Shown one piece after another: positions 48,701 to 60,740 of a DNA stretch of 64,000 bases (within the stretch, counting starts at the first letter, position 1; every line of letters starts with the position of its first letter). A program made the translations under genes and the position numbers. The notes beneath the pieces are model-generated. The model worked only from the letters and a program-made list of their open reading frames with translations, had not been told where the DNA came from and did not search any database. The DNA is from Silene conica (taxonomy: Eukaryota > Streptophyta > Magnoliopsida > Caryophyllales > Caryophyllaceae). Location: positions 12,858,649 to 12,922,648 of the forward strand of contig CM055312.2 of the NCBI GenBank assembly GCA_029255685.2, given 5' to 3'.

Positions 48701-49570
48701 TTCCCTTCTTCTCATGGGAATCTCTACATCTTGGTGGCCGTTGACTATGTTTCCAAGTGGGTAGAAGTCGTTGCTACTCCTACATGTGATGCCAAGTCCG
48801 TTGTCAAACTATTCCAAAAGACCATCTTTCCACGATTTGGAGTCCCTCGCGCCGTCATAAGTGACGGAGGAAAGCATTTCAATGAACGTCATCTCAACTC
48901 CTTGTTATCAAAATATGGCGTTACACACTGTAGAGGATTGGGATATCATCCTCAGACAAGTGGGCAAGTAGAGATTTCTAACCGAGAATTGAAGTCTATC
49001 TTGGAAAAGGTAGTTAGCAAAAATAGGAAGGATTGGAGCCTTAAGCTTGATGACACCCTTTGGGCCTACCGTACTGCGTTTAAAACCCCAATTGGATCAT
49101 CACCCTACAGATTAGTTTATGGCAAATCTTGTCATCTCCCAGTCGAACTCGAATATAAGGCTATGTGGGCCATCAAAGACCTCAATATGGATCCCTCACT
49201 GGCGGGCGAGAAAAGATTGATGCAATTGAACGAGCTAGATGAATTTCGACTGCATGCCTACGATAGTGCTCGAATGTACAAGGAGCGAACCAAGAAGTGG
49301 CATGACAAGCATATTGTGCAAAGGGAACTTCGAGTTGGTGACAAGGTATTATTATTTAACTCACGTTTGCATCTCTTTCCAGGTAAGCTAAAGTCAAGAT
49401 GGAGTGGACCATTCACCATTATTGAGGTAAATAAATTTGGGTCAGTCACTCTAAAATCTGACGAAGGTGAGACATTCAAGGTAAATGGGCAACGCGTAAA
49501 GTTATATCATGAAGGTGCCTATGTTGGAAAGATAGAGGCCCTAAACCTTTCCCCCTCAGATTCTTCCTAG
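45780..49570 (+). pseudogene. Athila pol region (protease, RT, RNase H, integrase)
   Basis: Protease-like LCDLGASVSVMPYS lies near 46090. RT blocks include VTGWRMCIDYRKLNVATKKD, FPLPYIDQMLERLACHEYFC and FMDDFSVYG (catalytic box near 47410). RNase H has FEIMCDASDYAVGAVLGQ near 47840. The integrase zinc-binding H-H-C-C ([11 protein letters not shown]…CDACQ) lies near 48470-48600. Its catalytic core has [18 protein letters not shown] and the Glu of [12 protein letters not shown]. The order RT-RNase H-integrase defines Ty3. The integrase half is the best kept. Broken in several places. Confidence 0.92.
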
Positions 49571-49590
49571 TTTTGAGGAAATACGGTCGT

Positions 49591-49630
49591 GCGGGACCGC
49601 ATAAACCAGCGCTACTGGGAGGCAGCCCAG
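49591..49630 (+). promoter_or_regulatory. Conserved post-pol motif with small hairpins
   Basis: GCGGGACCGC, then ATAAACCAGCGCTACTGGGA, then GGCAGCCCAG. CTGGG-AGGCAG-CCCAG can pair. A similar GCGCTnnTGGGAGGCA(A/G)CCCA motif is common just after pol in plant Athila/Tat elements. Function unknown. Confidence 0.5.
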
Positions 49631-49738
49631 ATTCTTGTCATTTTTTTTTTCTTTTTTTATGAATTGTGTGAAGTACTTTCAGGATAAAGGAGTATGGTGC
49701 TACAGAGGCTTTGATGATGGATACCGTCTCATCTCGAG

Positions 49739-49997
49739 TTCCCAATCAAGTGCTCAGGACACTCGATCAAGAGCCTCTTTGTTGCAATCTAGCTAAGCTG
49801 TTTTAATTCCTCATTCGTATTTCCTTGCTTACCGTAGAACACTCGATCGAGTGTCAACAAAGCTCGATCGAGTGCTCTGGAGTAATTATATTTTTTTATA
49901 AAGCCGTAGCAAGCAAAGCAAAAATTTCGAAAATTCTGGAGCACTCGATCGAGTGCCACCAACACTCGATCGAGTGCCGGTCCTATTCGATCGAGTC
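49739..49997. repeat. Seven CTCGATCGAG-type palindromes in three 21-bp-pitch groups
   Basis: Sites start at 49739 (degenerate) and 49760; 49840 and 49861; 49942, 49963 and 49984. Within each group the step is exactly 21 bp. They lie between the pol and env-like regions. Confidence 0.88.
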
Positions 49998-50466
49998 TTT
50001 TTTTTTTCAACGAGCATAAGGCAAATAATTTCTATTTTTCCCCAAATTTTCGACAAACCCTTCCCTTTCCACCTCAAATTTTCGACACCCCCCTTCCTTC
50101 AATCTCCATTGTTACTCACTCAAATCACTTAGTTTTTGTTGCTATCATCAATTGCTTCATCTTACACCATTCCATTGTTCCTCTTTTGCATTAATTCATC
50201 CAATTTGCTCATCTTTGAGGTAATTTTCGAGATTTCTAGGGTTTCATTCGTTTTTGCTCAAATTATGCTTAAATCTTGTGTTAATTGCTTGAATTCTTCC
50301 CTATGTTGTCTACTCACATGATTCCCATGCTTTTTATGCCATTATTTACTGTGTTTAGTGTAGACAAACGGATTTTTGACCCCTAAGCCCTAGAAATTCG
50401 AGTTCACTAAGTATGGAATAGAGTTTTTTTTTTTATTTCTTTTGCCTTCTACTTTACTTCCAGGCT

Positions 50467-52119
50467 ATGGCGAGTTCTTCAAGGAGTAACAAGAGAGATA
50501 GGACTACGCGCAACATCCCAACCCCGGTGATTCCAGGTTGTGAACCCTTTCCGGAATTCCCTTGGATTACATTTCGGGATAAACATCAAAGGGAGCGGTT
50601 TGTGGCGCTCGCTAAGCGGAAGATGATCCCCACTCGGGTCGTTTGCAAGAAGACCCAGGATGCCTTCAAAATCTTGGAACCAATGAAAGAGATCTTCCAA
50701 GAACTTGGATTATTCGGGCTCCTAACTCTTAGTGAGCTTTCCTATCGAGCTCTCACTCTGGAGTTCTTCAGTTCTTTCTCCTATGATACGGGCCTCCACT
50801 CCATCAGTTTCCGATTATTGAACCAAGAAAAGACTCTAACAATGGATGACGTCTCCCGGCATCTAGGATTGCAAAAGCACTCCGACTACAATCTACTTGC
50901 CATGCCGCCTAAAGAGCTAACTGCTACAAGGTACTTTCCATTGTTTACAGGCTTTCCCAATCCTATCCCAAGTGCTCTCGCTCTCAGTGATGTCCAACAT
51001 ATAGTCATCAAGCTATTCATGAGAATCATGTCCCACTTAATCTATAGCCGCGCAGACACGAGCAAAGTTCACAAGATGGAGGTTCTGTTAATTGCCTCCT
51101 ACCTTAACCCATTCCGAGAGACAGTATTCAAGTTCAGCCCGCCCGGGGTTATTTGCCACGCTTTGGCAAAGATGGCCCTCGCTTCCGGTGTCCTTGGTTG
51201 TGGTGCCATTGTTACTCGCCTAGCCAAGCGGACTTGCGGTTTTGATGGACATAAGAACTATGTACCCATGACTGAGTTCGACCCAGACCTACTTGATGAA
51301 CAATATTTCTGGTACAGCGTCAAATGGCTACAAATTCTGAATGGCAAAGATCTCTATTGGCTGGTGAAACCAGCCCTTTACATGAGAATTCCAGATGAGT
51401 AGAACTTGCCTCCCCTTGAGGCCCTTGAGCCGGATTATTCTGAGGAGCGACCCGACCCTCCAACCTACCTTATCCCGGATGAGCTTTTGATGCCCCTTCC
51501 TAGGGAATCCACTACAAATGCCACCCGTCCTGATGCTCGTCGCCAGCCACCTTACCACCCACCCGTAGGCAGTATGCCTCCTTTTACCCCACAACCTCCT
51601 TTCTACCCCTCCTATACTATTGATTATGCAGTTGAGAGAGAGATGCAGATTCATCAAGGTGTGAACAATGACCTTGTTCATAGGAGGATGTGGGAGCAGA
51701 TGTCTAGGATGGACCTTTCTGCTGGTTTGGCCTACACGGGTACTACTCCTAGCTATTACACCGAGGTTGGAGATGACAGCGCTGTTTTCAGCAACTATGG
51801 GATCACCAGAGAGCAGTTCACCACCGAGTTCAGCCACGAACCCGGATGTCTTGGGAGGCCTATCTACGCACCCATTCGCCCCGACATGCCTGTTGGAGGT
51901 TTTTCTGACCCATTTGGGGCTGGTCCCTCCAACCATGGTGGTCAGTTCGTTGCTCCCTCTTCTGGTGTCGCCCCCGGACGTGGTAGAGGCCGTAGGAGTC
52001 GGCGTGCTCACACTAGAGGCCGCGGTGGAGAGCCGGATCCCGAGCTTGAGGCCATTTTCCGCCAAATAGATGAATTTCAATACAGTGATGCCGAGGGTGA
52101 TAACGAAGATGATCCTTAG
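50467..52119 (+). pseudogene. Athila env-like-position frame (ATHILA ORF family)
   Basis: MASSSRSNKRDRTTRNIPTP leads into a domain with ERFVALAKRKMIPTRVVCKK, LGLFGLLTLSELSYRALTLE and DDVSRHLGLQ, as in the ATHILA ORF protein family. These are nuclear-type plant proteins of unknown function found in Athila elements where retroviruses have env. A Pro-rich and Gly/Arg-rich tail (GRGRGRRSRRAHTRGRGGE) and an acidic end follow. I see no signal peptide or membrane span that would support a true envelope. Fossil with at least one interruption. Confidence 0.72.
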
Positions 52120-52156
52120 TGACAGTTGGCCACTCCTTCCCCCACTTTGCAGCTGG

Positions 52157-52360
52157 TTTGGGGGAGTCCTATACATATAGCTTGTATTATCTTTCTTTGT
52201 TTTCCCTTTACTTATTTTATCTTCTAGTTAGCATGCTCCTTTCCTTTTTTTTATTAGGTGTGTCCTCTTAGGTTGCTGTGGCTGTTGTTGTTGATTTTTG
52301 CTGTGACTTCTATGCTGTTAGGATCACACTGAGGACACTGTGATAATTAGTTTGGGGGAG
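52157..52360 (+). promoter_or_regulatory. Two extra polypurine-tract-like sites
   Basis: TTTGGGGGAG at 52157-52166 and 52351-52360, identical to the tract at 62297-62306 that abuts the 3' LTR. The second is preceded by GAGGACACTG, resembling GAGGACAACC before the terminal tract. Confidence 0.6.
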
Positions 52361-53068
52361 GAGTCTTTTATCTACTATCGTATGCCTTAACAAAAAAAAA
52401 AAAACATGTCTTATTTTCTTATTTTTTTTTCAAGCTTGGTGATTTAAGATAACAATGATGATAATTTGCAGTGTTTTTGCATTTGAATCCCAAATAGTTA
52501 TCCATGTACATTGTTTTGACCCGTTAGCCTATGAAAACAAAGCTCAATGATCAAGTCTTGACCGTAATTGACATACCTTATATTGATTAGACTTGACAAA
52601 TTAAGTTGGTAAACCACTTAAATTCTGAGGTCTATAGAGCTTCCTAGGCCAGGAACATTAATAAACTGGTCTCATTGTCGATTAGGCTTGAGTGTGATTT
52701 CTCCTTGTGGAATATGTAATATCAAACTGCATAAGTGTGAAATTGATTGCTTGATGCTTTTATGTGAATGTATGACAAGTACATGAGGATAGGCGGTCCT
52801 TACCCTTCAAATAAGTTTCACATAGCCAAAAATTTGCCTTTCTACCTTTGAAACCAAATTCCCTATGAAAAACCCGTTTGAAGCCTTGTGGCATGTTTTG
52901 AGTCTGATTATTTATAAGCCACAATCCTAGAATTTGCCTACCTTTTCGGGACAGTCGCAGTTGCTTGGTTTATCACGATATTTCATTACTATGGTTGGGA
53001 AGGGACTAATTTTGTCCAAATGGGTGTAGTGAAATCTTACGAGCAATTGTGTCAATCTCTTATGTTTG

Positions 53069-53106
<38 letters not shown>

Positions 53107-53200
53107 AAGCGCAAGAAAAAGAAAAACAAAAACAGAAAGAAAAAGAAAAAAAAAAGAGAAAAGAAAAGAGAAAACTTCAAAAAGATATTTGTGATACGAA
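53069..53200. repeat. A36 run followed by a purine-rich tract
   Basis: 36 consecutive A at 53069-53104, then AAGAAAAAG-type sequence to about 53200. The Lys-rich frame 53020-53259 is a composition artefact. Confidence 0.9.
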
Positions 53201-53670
53201 AAAAAAGGAAGAAGAATGCTTCATTGGATCTTGTTAAGAGATTTAAGGAGACTATCTAGAGTCTAATGCATATTTGGAGAGTAATGTTATAAACTCTCAT
53301 GTTCTTTCAAGCTAAGATAATTTCTCTAGTCTTGGGTTGGTTTTTATTTCATTAAAGAAGTGGTTTTAGTTTTGTTTCGCGCTGCGACTACCGTCTTAGC
53401 TCCACATATCCATAACGTGCTTTGACACAAACCATTTCTTTACCCTTGCCCACTAGCCTCCTTGTCGTCTTGATACATGTACTTTGTCCATCTATACATG
53501 CATAATTGTTGGGGAAATCTCTATCACATTAGATTGCATGCATGTTCCATTGAGTTGAGTGAGTGTTCTTACTTCTTTCTATCTTCACATATAACTCACC
53601 TTTACATATATTTATGAGCTTGAGTGAATCCGCGAGAATCCGACTAAAATTTGTCTTGCAAGGTCAAAAG

Positions 53671-54982
53671 TGTTGGGAAATGTGTCCTCAACAATAGTGC
53701 GATCACGTAATTAAATCTCATGACGAGAATGCGCAAGGGATGATACGAATTATTAGTCAACTGACCAACATTAATCGGTAATGATTGGCTAGCTAGAGTT
53801 TGACATTACTGTCGTATGACGGTGATGGTCAGTTGATCCCTTTAGGTCACACCTTTAGGACAATTCCCTTAATTGATAAAATGATCAAATGTATATTGAT
53901 ACGATTTGATCATATTCCTTAAACTCGTATATCGAGAAATTAGAGGTTGAATCTTAATGTAAGATTTATGTTTAAAATTGAAATGTGTCAATTGTTAAAC
54001 AGTAAACGATATTTTATTATATCGAAATTAGAATGAATTGGGTTATAATTGATACAAAGGTTGTAAATCGTATTGACGATAATTATATACAATCATTTTA
54101 CAATTGTAATTTCGAATTACTTGTCAATTAATAAATAGGATTTATTTAATTATAATATTTATACGATAAATATTTATATATCTATTTTAAGATAAAATAA
54201 TTGTATTATGTTACATTGTGACATATAAGATGTCACAATTTTTATACAAATTATACATTTGACAATTTGTAAAATGAAGTCCATTTTAGTGATAAAATGG
54301 ACGGCTAGGTGAGGGTGGTTGGAGGTGATTATTGTGTATTAAGCACACCTTAATCATCATGTTTAAAGGTGTGTCTTGGAAACACAATCTAGGCCATCCT
54401 AAGTAGCATGGGTTAGAGAGTTGTCTCCCCTTGGTTCCCCACCATACCCGGCCATCACCCCACCCAAAACACCACCCACTTAAATAGTATATGATACTCA
54501 TTTTGGGATTATTCATTCTAATTTTTCTAATGCTTGATTTTTCTAAGAGTAAGAAAACATATCAACATTCATAATATCCTCTCTTCTACACTTAGCCGAA
54601 AATTCACTAAGTAAGAGAGATTTTACAACCTCTAAATATATATTATAAGATAATAATATCATACTATTTGTAGTATTAAAATAACATTCTAATAAGAGTG
54701 ATTAGAATAAGTTTAAGGAGAAAACCGATTTTGTAACTAGCTCGTTCAAGTCTCGGTTGATTGAGGGGTTGTCTTGGTGCATCCAAAGGAGGTATTCTAT
54801 TTGGGTACTCGGAGGATCATCCTTGCTAAACATTTGGACCGTGTGTAAGGGTTCAAATACTCTCCTTATTTCCGCATTATTAGCATGCATAAGATCGTTT
54901 TAACATGTAAATTAATATGTTAATCACAAGGTTAGTTTAGTATGACTAAAATTAGTTTATGAGTAACTAATATAACCTAACA
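53671..54982 (+). repeat. Copia no. 2 5' LTR (1312 bp)
   Basis: Bounded by AAAAG and by the PBS. Closely related to the Copia no. 1 LTR at its 5' end and more divergent inside. Confidence 0.95.
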
Positions 54983-54984
54983 AT

Positions 54985-54996
54985 TGGTATCAGAGC
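54985..54996 (+). promoter_or_regulatory. Copia no. 2 primer-binding site (tRNA-iMet)
   Basis: TGGTATCAGAGC, complementary to the 3' end of initiator tRNA-Met, 2 bases after the LTR. Usual for plant Copia. Confidence 0.92.
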
Positions 54997-57436
54997 AATA
55001 GGTTGTTTGCATGCTTTCCGTTTACGTTTTTACGGAGTTATAGTGATAACAAAATAAAAATTGGATTTTTCGTTTGATATATGTATGCACGAAATTAATT
55101 TAGCATGAATACCTACTGTTTTCTAAAATGTTTTAGAATATTTGGAATATATTTTGCATGAATATTGATTATTGGTATATTAAATCTCGGTTTTAATATG
55201 TTTTAATGGTTAAAAATGTTTATTTTTGGGAAAAATAGTTAAAATAAGCTTCTGACCGAGATTTTTCAGTATGTTATCACATGTATTTTCTATAATATGA
55301 ATATGATTTTTCGTAAAATATGGACTTATAAATCGTGTGATATGAATTTTAAGTGTTAAAATGCAAAAAGATGAATAAAAATGGGTTAAAATAGTTATAT
55401 TATGAATTTGACTATAAAACTTTATGAGGATGTCACATGCAATATTTAAAATTTATTTTGAATTTTCCAGAAATTTATCTCAAATATTGCAATATTATAG
55501 ATTTTTAATGTAAAAATCGGGTAATTAGTGACATAATTTCGACTTCAATAGTTTAAGTTGGAATTTGGCCATAAAAATTTAACACGATGTCATATATATT
55601 ATTTCAAGCATGTATAAAATTTTCGAGAATTTTATCTTATTTTATGCTTGAGAAATAATTTTAAGGGTTAAAATCGTACGATATATGACGTAAATCGTTA
55701 ACATTTGCAAATGTTGTTAAAATGGCCGAAAAATGTAACCCACATTAGTCATATATGATATTTTCATCTTGGAAATTATCTTGGGAGCCAAAAGTTTCAG
55801 ATTTGATTTGATTTGATTTAATTTTATTTTGTTAAAAGTAGCATTTAAAATTAAAATAATAAGAGTCTTTAATTTAAAGTTTCGGCTTGGGCAGTGTGTA
55901 ATTTATTTTTCCTGTCCATTTTGTGTTCTTAAAGTGTTTTGGAAAGTGTAAAATTATTATTAGTATTTAATTTGCTTTTATGAAGTTAATTATTGAATTT
56001 TCCGACTTAAATTGCTCGTTTTACGTCTTATTTACGAAATAATGTTAAAACCGTGTAAAATACTAATATTTTAACTTTCTGAAAATTTTAAGAACATTCT
56101 GGAATTTTCAAAATTTGAATTTTGAATTTTCGAAATTTTTAAGACTCTTTTCGATTTTTATATTATTTTTCCCGTAAAACCGAGTAATACCGATCAATAT
56201 TGAAATATATTAAGTTAAGTCATGTTCAAAGTTTGATTAAGACTAAATTTTGAAACCTATAAGAGTTATGATGATTAACTTAAGGATGAAAACCGTTTCA
56301 TTTAATGCATAGTGTTGTTAACCGTTAAAACACGCGATTCCATAAACCAAGGTTTACGATAACTATTTAAATAAGTGTTTTAAATAGGACGATTTGGCTT
56401 AGGGTTTGCATGTTAATTCATATTTATATAAGCATTGCATATTTTATATTATGAATGTCATGATTTATTTTTACGTAATTTTGGGAATTATGTAATTTAC
56501 TTAGTATGGCCTTAGTTTTAAATCGGTATTTCCCGTAATGTAAGGGGTTACCGATTGGGTTGTAATTTTGTGATCTCGTATCACCCAATTGTAATTTATT
56601 TCTATTTTATAATGTATAAAGTAGACTAGAAAAGTTGTAATATTTGTAAAGTCCGGAGTTCCTTGAAGACGGTGCCATTCGGAAAGGAGTTCCGACAAGA
56701 CGGTGTTTACCTCGAAGTGCGTGCCGCGTGAAGTTCAAGGGACCAAAGGAGTTGGTTTCCGAATTTGTAATTTGTTATTTCTTTTCTAGGAAAGGCCATA
56801 CTAGGGTTTATTTATGCTTTTTTTTTGCTTTTTATATGTTTGCATGCATAGCCAAATCGTCATACATCGTATCATGCATGTTTCGACCTAGTCGACCTAG
56901 TCTTTTATTTTATCGATAATTCACCGACTTAGTTCACTTAAACGGAGATAGATAATATTTTGACTAGATCTCTTACATATAAATATTGAGACTTAGCCTT
57001 ACCAAAAAGTACGGACCCATGAATCCCTTCTTCACAAGAACGTAGGCTCGGCTACACCGGGGTACTAAAATTGTCACGTTGGGTAAGTGGGGTAATAAGA
57101 TTACACCTTGAAATTTGGTTGATCCCAACGAAAGTATTCGTAACCGTAGTTGCAATAAGTTCGGGCTAAAGATAATTTTAAGAAAATTGTCGACCGAGAG
57201 TTCTAAGAGTAGAACCGATTAAAGAGTTAATCCACCAAATTATACCGATACGGGTTGAATCGGCTACACCGTGCCCGGATTAGTATGGGTTTGGGTCTCG
57301 GGATTGTTTACTTAATTGGGTAAGAGATCATTAAGTAAATATATAACTAAACTTGTTAAAAGTTATAGTTTAAATTATGAATTTAAAATGATGTTGTTTA
57401 TCCTTTTATTTTGTAGTTTAATTTTCAACATCGACT
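54997..57436 (+). other. Long AT-rich leader of Copia no. 2
   Basis: 2.4 kb between PBS and gag without a convincing frame. 56498-57310 is collinear with 9588-10400 of Copia no. 1 (CTTAGTATGGCCTTAGTT…). Confidence 0.75.
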
Positions 57437-58375
57437 ATGGCAACCAACGCTCCACCTCTCACTAACGTATCATGGCTTCGATCCTTTATGGATCGTTGCA
57501 AACTCGATAAGCATGGTTCAAACTTTAAGGATTGGGATGCGCAATTACTTTTGGCCGCTCAAGGTGACGATAAGAGTCGTTACCTATCCGAAGCCGCTCC
57601 TCCCGCTCCAACCGCTTGTTCCGCGATCGGAACTCGTGAGGCCTATGAAGCCTACATGAAAGAGTCCTCCGCTCTTAAAAATGTGCTCATCTTCTCCATG
57701 GAGCCGGATCTCCAAAGAAGTATGATTAAGTTGACCACATCGTATGAAATTTACACCAAGCTTGCGACCATGTTTTCGCAAACTCCTAGGGTGATTCAAT
57801 ATGAGGCGGCTTCCGCCTTCTTTGACATTACTTTCAAGGAAGGGCAAAAGATAAGCCCTCATGTGCTCAAACTCGTTGAGCTCGCGGAGACTCTAAAAGC
57901 TCAAAATGTTGATGCTCCCGACTCTCTAATTATTGACCGAGTTCTTCACTCGCTCAATAAGGTTAAGGCGTATGCTCAATTCCGGGTGAATTTCAATATG
58001 CGAAACCAAGAGACCACGTTGGAAGAGTTGCATAAGATGCTAGTCCAAGCCGAAAGGGACATGGGACTTCATGAAAGTTCCACCAAAGATGTTTTGAACA
58101 TCGAAAAGAAAGGGAAAACGAGCTTCAAGAGGAATGCCTCTAAAGGCAAGGGCAAGAAAACGTTCAAGCCCAAGGCGACCAAAGAAAAGACCTTTTCGAA
58201 AGGCGCTTCCACCTCGTCTTCAAAAGAGCAAGACAAGTGCCATTATTGCACGAGGATCGGTCATTGGAAGCGAAATTGCCCCAAATACTTAAGTGATCTC
58301 AAAAATGGGAAGGCAACCGCCGTAGGTAATAATAATTCTCGTTTAAATTCATGTCATTTATCAACTTATGTATAG
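57437..58375 (+). CDS. Copia gag (UBN2-type with zinc knuckle), looks whole
   Basis: A 312-codon frame starting MATNAPPLTNVSWLRSFMDR. It contains DKHGSNFKDWDAQLLLAAQG and a long helical gag_pre/UBN2-type core (residues about 20-215). A Lys-rich linker follows (about 225-265), then the knuckle C-x2-C-x4-H-x4-C (CHYCTRIGHWKRNCP, about 270-284). Gag packages element RNA into particles. The frame closes soon after the knuckle, without protease or polymerase. Enzymes would therefore have to come from a related element such as the lineage of Copia no. 1, which shares leader and tail sequence. Confidence 0.88.
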   Translation: MATNAPPLTNVSWLRSFMDRCKLDKHGSNFKDWDAQLLLAAQGDDKSRYLSEAAPPAPTACSAIGTREAYEAYMKESSALKNVLIFSMEPDLQRSMIKLTTSYEIYTKLATMFSQTPRVIQYEAASAFFDITFKEGQKISPHVLKLVELAETLKAQNVDAPDSLIIDRVLHSLNKVKAYAQFRVNFNMRNQETTLEELHKMLVQAERDMGLHESSTKDVLNIEKKGKTSFKRNASKGKGKKTFKPKATKEKTFSKGASTSSSKEQDKCHYCTRIGHWKRNCPKYLSDLKNGKATAVGNNNSRLNSCHLSTYV

Positions 58376-60740
58376 TGATACAAATGTGTTGATGTTTACC
58401 CTTTTTAAATGTTTTAAAGGGGCGCCTCCTAATAATGATAAGGGCAAGGAGAAGGAAGCTTGAAGTTCCTTACTTGGATGGCTATGGTAGCATCCAAATG
58501 ATCGAAGACTTGAAGAGCTAGCCTCTAATTTTCATATCGTCTTCTTTCATATTTTGCATTTATTTATGGAACAATTTATTTTCTTGTAAGACGAGGATTA
58601 AAATCCTAAAACAATGGTTGTAGTTTTGGATATTGATGACTTGGTTTTCAACCCGAGTCACTACTTTTGTTCTTAATCAATGTTTTGATTTCTCAAATAA
58701 ATTGCATACCTTGTTTAAACATGAATAATAGTGATTTTATCACGCAACAAACTATTGATACGATCAATATAATATAATCAAAGAGTTGATTAAAACGGAG
58801 AACTACACCCCATGAGATAAATTCAATCAAAATGAGACTATATCAGTTCATTATAAGATTTTCATTTTAAGTGAAAATGAGAATGTATTCATCACACCTA
58901 TCAAACTTCAAACATTCAGATACATTGGTTAATCGAAATAGCTATCCTTAAACGAATAAAGGTTATTGTTAGAAGGATAGAGTGGGAGAAAATATTTCGC
59001 TCGCAAACCAATGATGAAAATAAAGGAAGGATCTTAGAGAAGATTCTTACTTGGGAGTCTTAAGAAGAGCCCTAAATGATTTGAAGAAACTACGAGAGGA
59101 CACTGAAGAAACTACGGGAGGACACTCGAAGAAAGGTTCTTTGTGTTCATTGTTTCATAGAGAGGAAACTTGAAACCCCGTATGAAATCGGTAGGAAAAC
59201 GGTTCCTTAATAAATGATTCTTCTAAGTTTATAAGATAAAAGAGAAGAAATCATCTCAATCCTCTCAATGTAGTTATAAAGAAATTATCATGTCATTTTC
59301 GTCTCGAGGAAACGAAGACATTATAAGAAGGTAATGATTGATTGAATGGAAACAGATCACTATAGGGATAGTGATTGTGATAATAATTCAAGTAACAGTT
59401 TAACATGCGAGAAATGAAAGGTTCATTTAAGATATCGAGAGATATTGATTTTAGTGGGAGCGATTTTCATTAAAAGAATTAAGCCTACCATTTAGAGAGA
59501 ATGGGTGATTCTTTAAGGTGTAAAGAATAAGAGGTTTGAAATTTTAGATGATCAAATAATTTATATCATAAGATGATGGAGCTTACGGGAAGGTTTATTA
59601 TATGGATAATAAAAGGTCGCCCACTAGAAGTTAGAATGGTTGGATACATTATTCATAACGATGAATGAAACCATTATCAAATAGCCAAGATGAGTGAAAA
59701 TTATTAAAATGATGAAATCATAAATAGACTACAATATAGATTTCAGTACATAAGTGACTCCAGTATATCGATACGTCACAAGTTATGAGATAACAGTGGG
59801 AGCTTTCCTCCGGAAAGGAAACTCAAAATCTAGAAAGAGTTCTAGATATGTACTCAAATAGAATCATATTATACGGGATAATATGAGAATAAAGGAGACC
59901 AAAATTTGTAAGTTTTGCAAATTATGAATAAAGGTTTATTCGCAAAACACTAATACAAATAGATGATTGTGCATCAAATGCAAGATAATAGTATTGACTA
60001 TTGTTGCATAACAACATCATTTGAGTTATGATTAACTCAAAATGAAAGATACTTTGTCAGAATCCAAATGGGTTGTATGAGACAATATTGAACCCCATAA
60101 GTGAACTGGATTGACTTAGTATGGCCCCTAGCCGCTTACATGAGGTGACATCTCGAAGCGACTAGAGTGTGAGGCGATTGATGGCAAGTTCAAGTGCCAT
60201 AGAGTCATATGTGATGACTAGTCGATCACATAGGCAGACTGTAAGAGACACTCTGTCGGGCAATGTGACCGCTTATAGAGTTCTAGAAATTTTATAGCCG
60301 GGTCGTGGCGAGAGCTGCTATAGTATTCTTGTGAGTCAATTCTTAGACTAAAGACTACTCTCCCAAGATGGTACAGTTTAGGCATAACTTTGATCCATTC
60401 TCTACGACTTTTCGTAACTGGAGTCAAATGGGATTGTTTTGGGTTGTGACTAACTGTGACTAGTTGAAGGAAGTAGTGCGATAGAAATTGTCCAACCCTT
60501 GTCAGGGTTGTTCAAATCTCAGGGCCACTCGAGGAGAAGTTAACTGGAAATGCGTGGCCATGCTCGGAAGGTGTCTATGGTAGATAATTCCGGTCAGACA
60601 GTTATTCTACAGATCGAGGAAACCACTCATGATATGATCAAATGCAAGTACGACCTCAGAGAGACATCTTGCATTGAGTGGGAGATTGTAATAGGACAAG
60701 AGAATTGGTGACGCACACTTGTCGAGGACAAGTGGGAGAT
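58376..60740 (+). other. Non-coding 3' half of Copia no. 2
   Basis: AT-rich with many short words (GAAACTACG(A/G)GAGGACACT twice near 59090-59125) and no pol motif seen in any frame. The last 690 bp matches the post-pol segment of Copia no. 1 and ends in the purine tract GGACAAGTGGGAGAT next to the LTR. Confidence 0.7.

Noticed and set aside
50467-52119. True retroviral-type envelope gene
   Set aside because: Position is env-like, but no signal peptide, fusion peptide or membrane anchor is visible. The sequence fits the ATHILA ORF family instead.
51328-52176. 282-codon minus-strand frame
   Set aside because: Antisense shadow of the ATHILA-family frame, which has recognisable family sequence on the plus strand.
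53020-53259. Lysine-rich 79-codon frame
   Set aside because: Produced by an A36 run and the purine tract.
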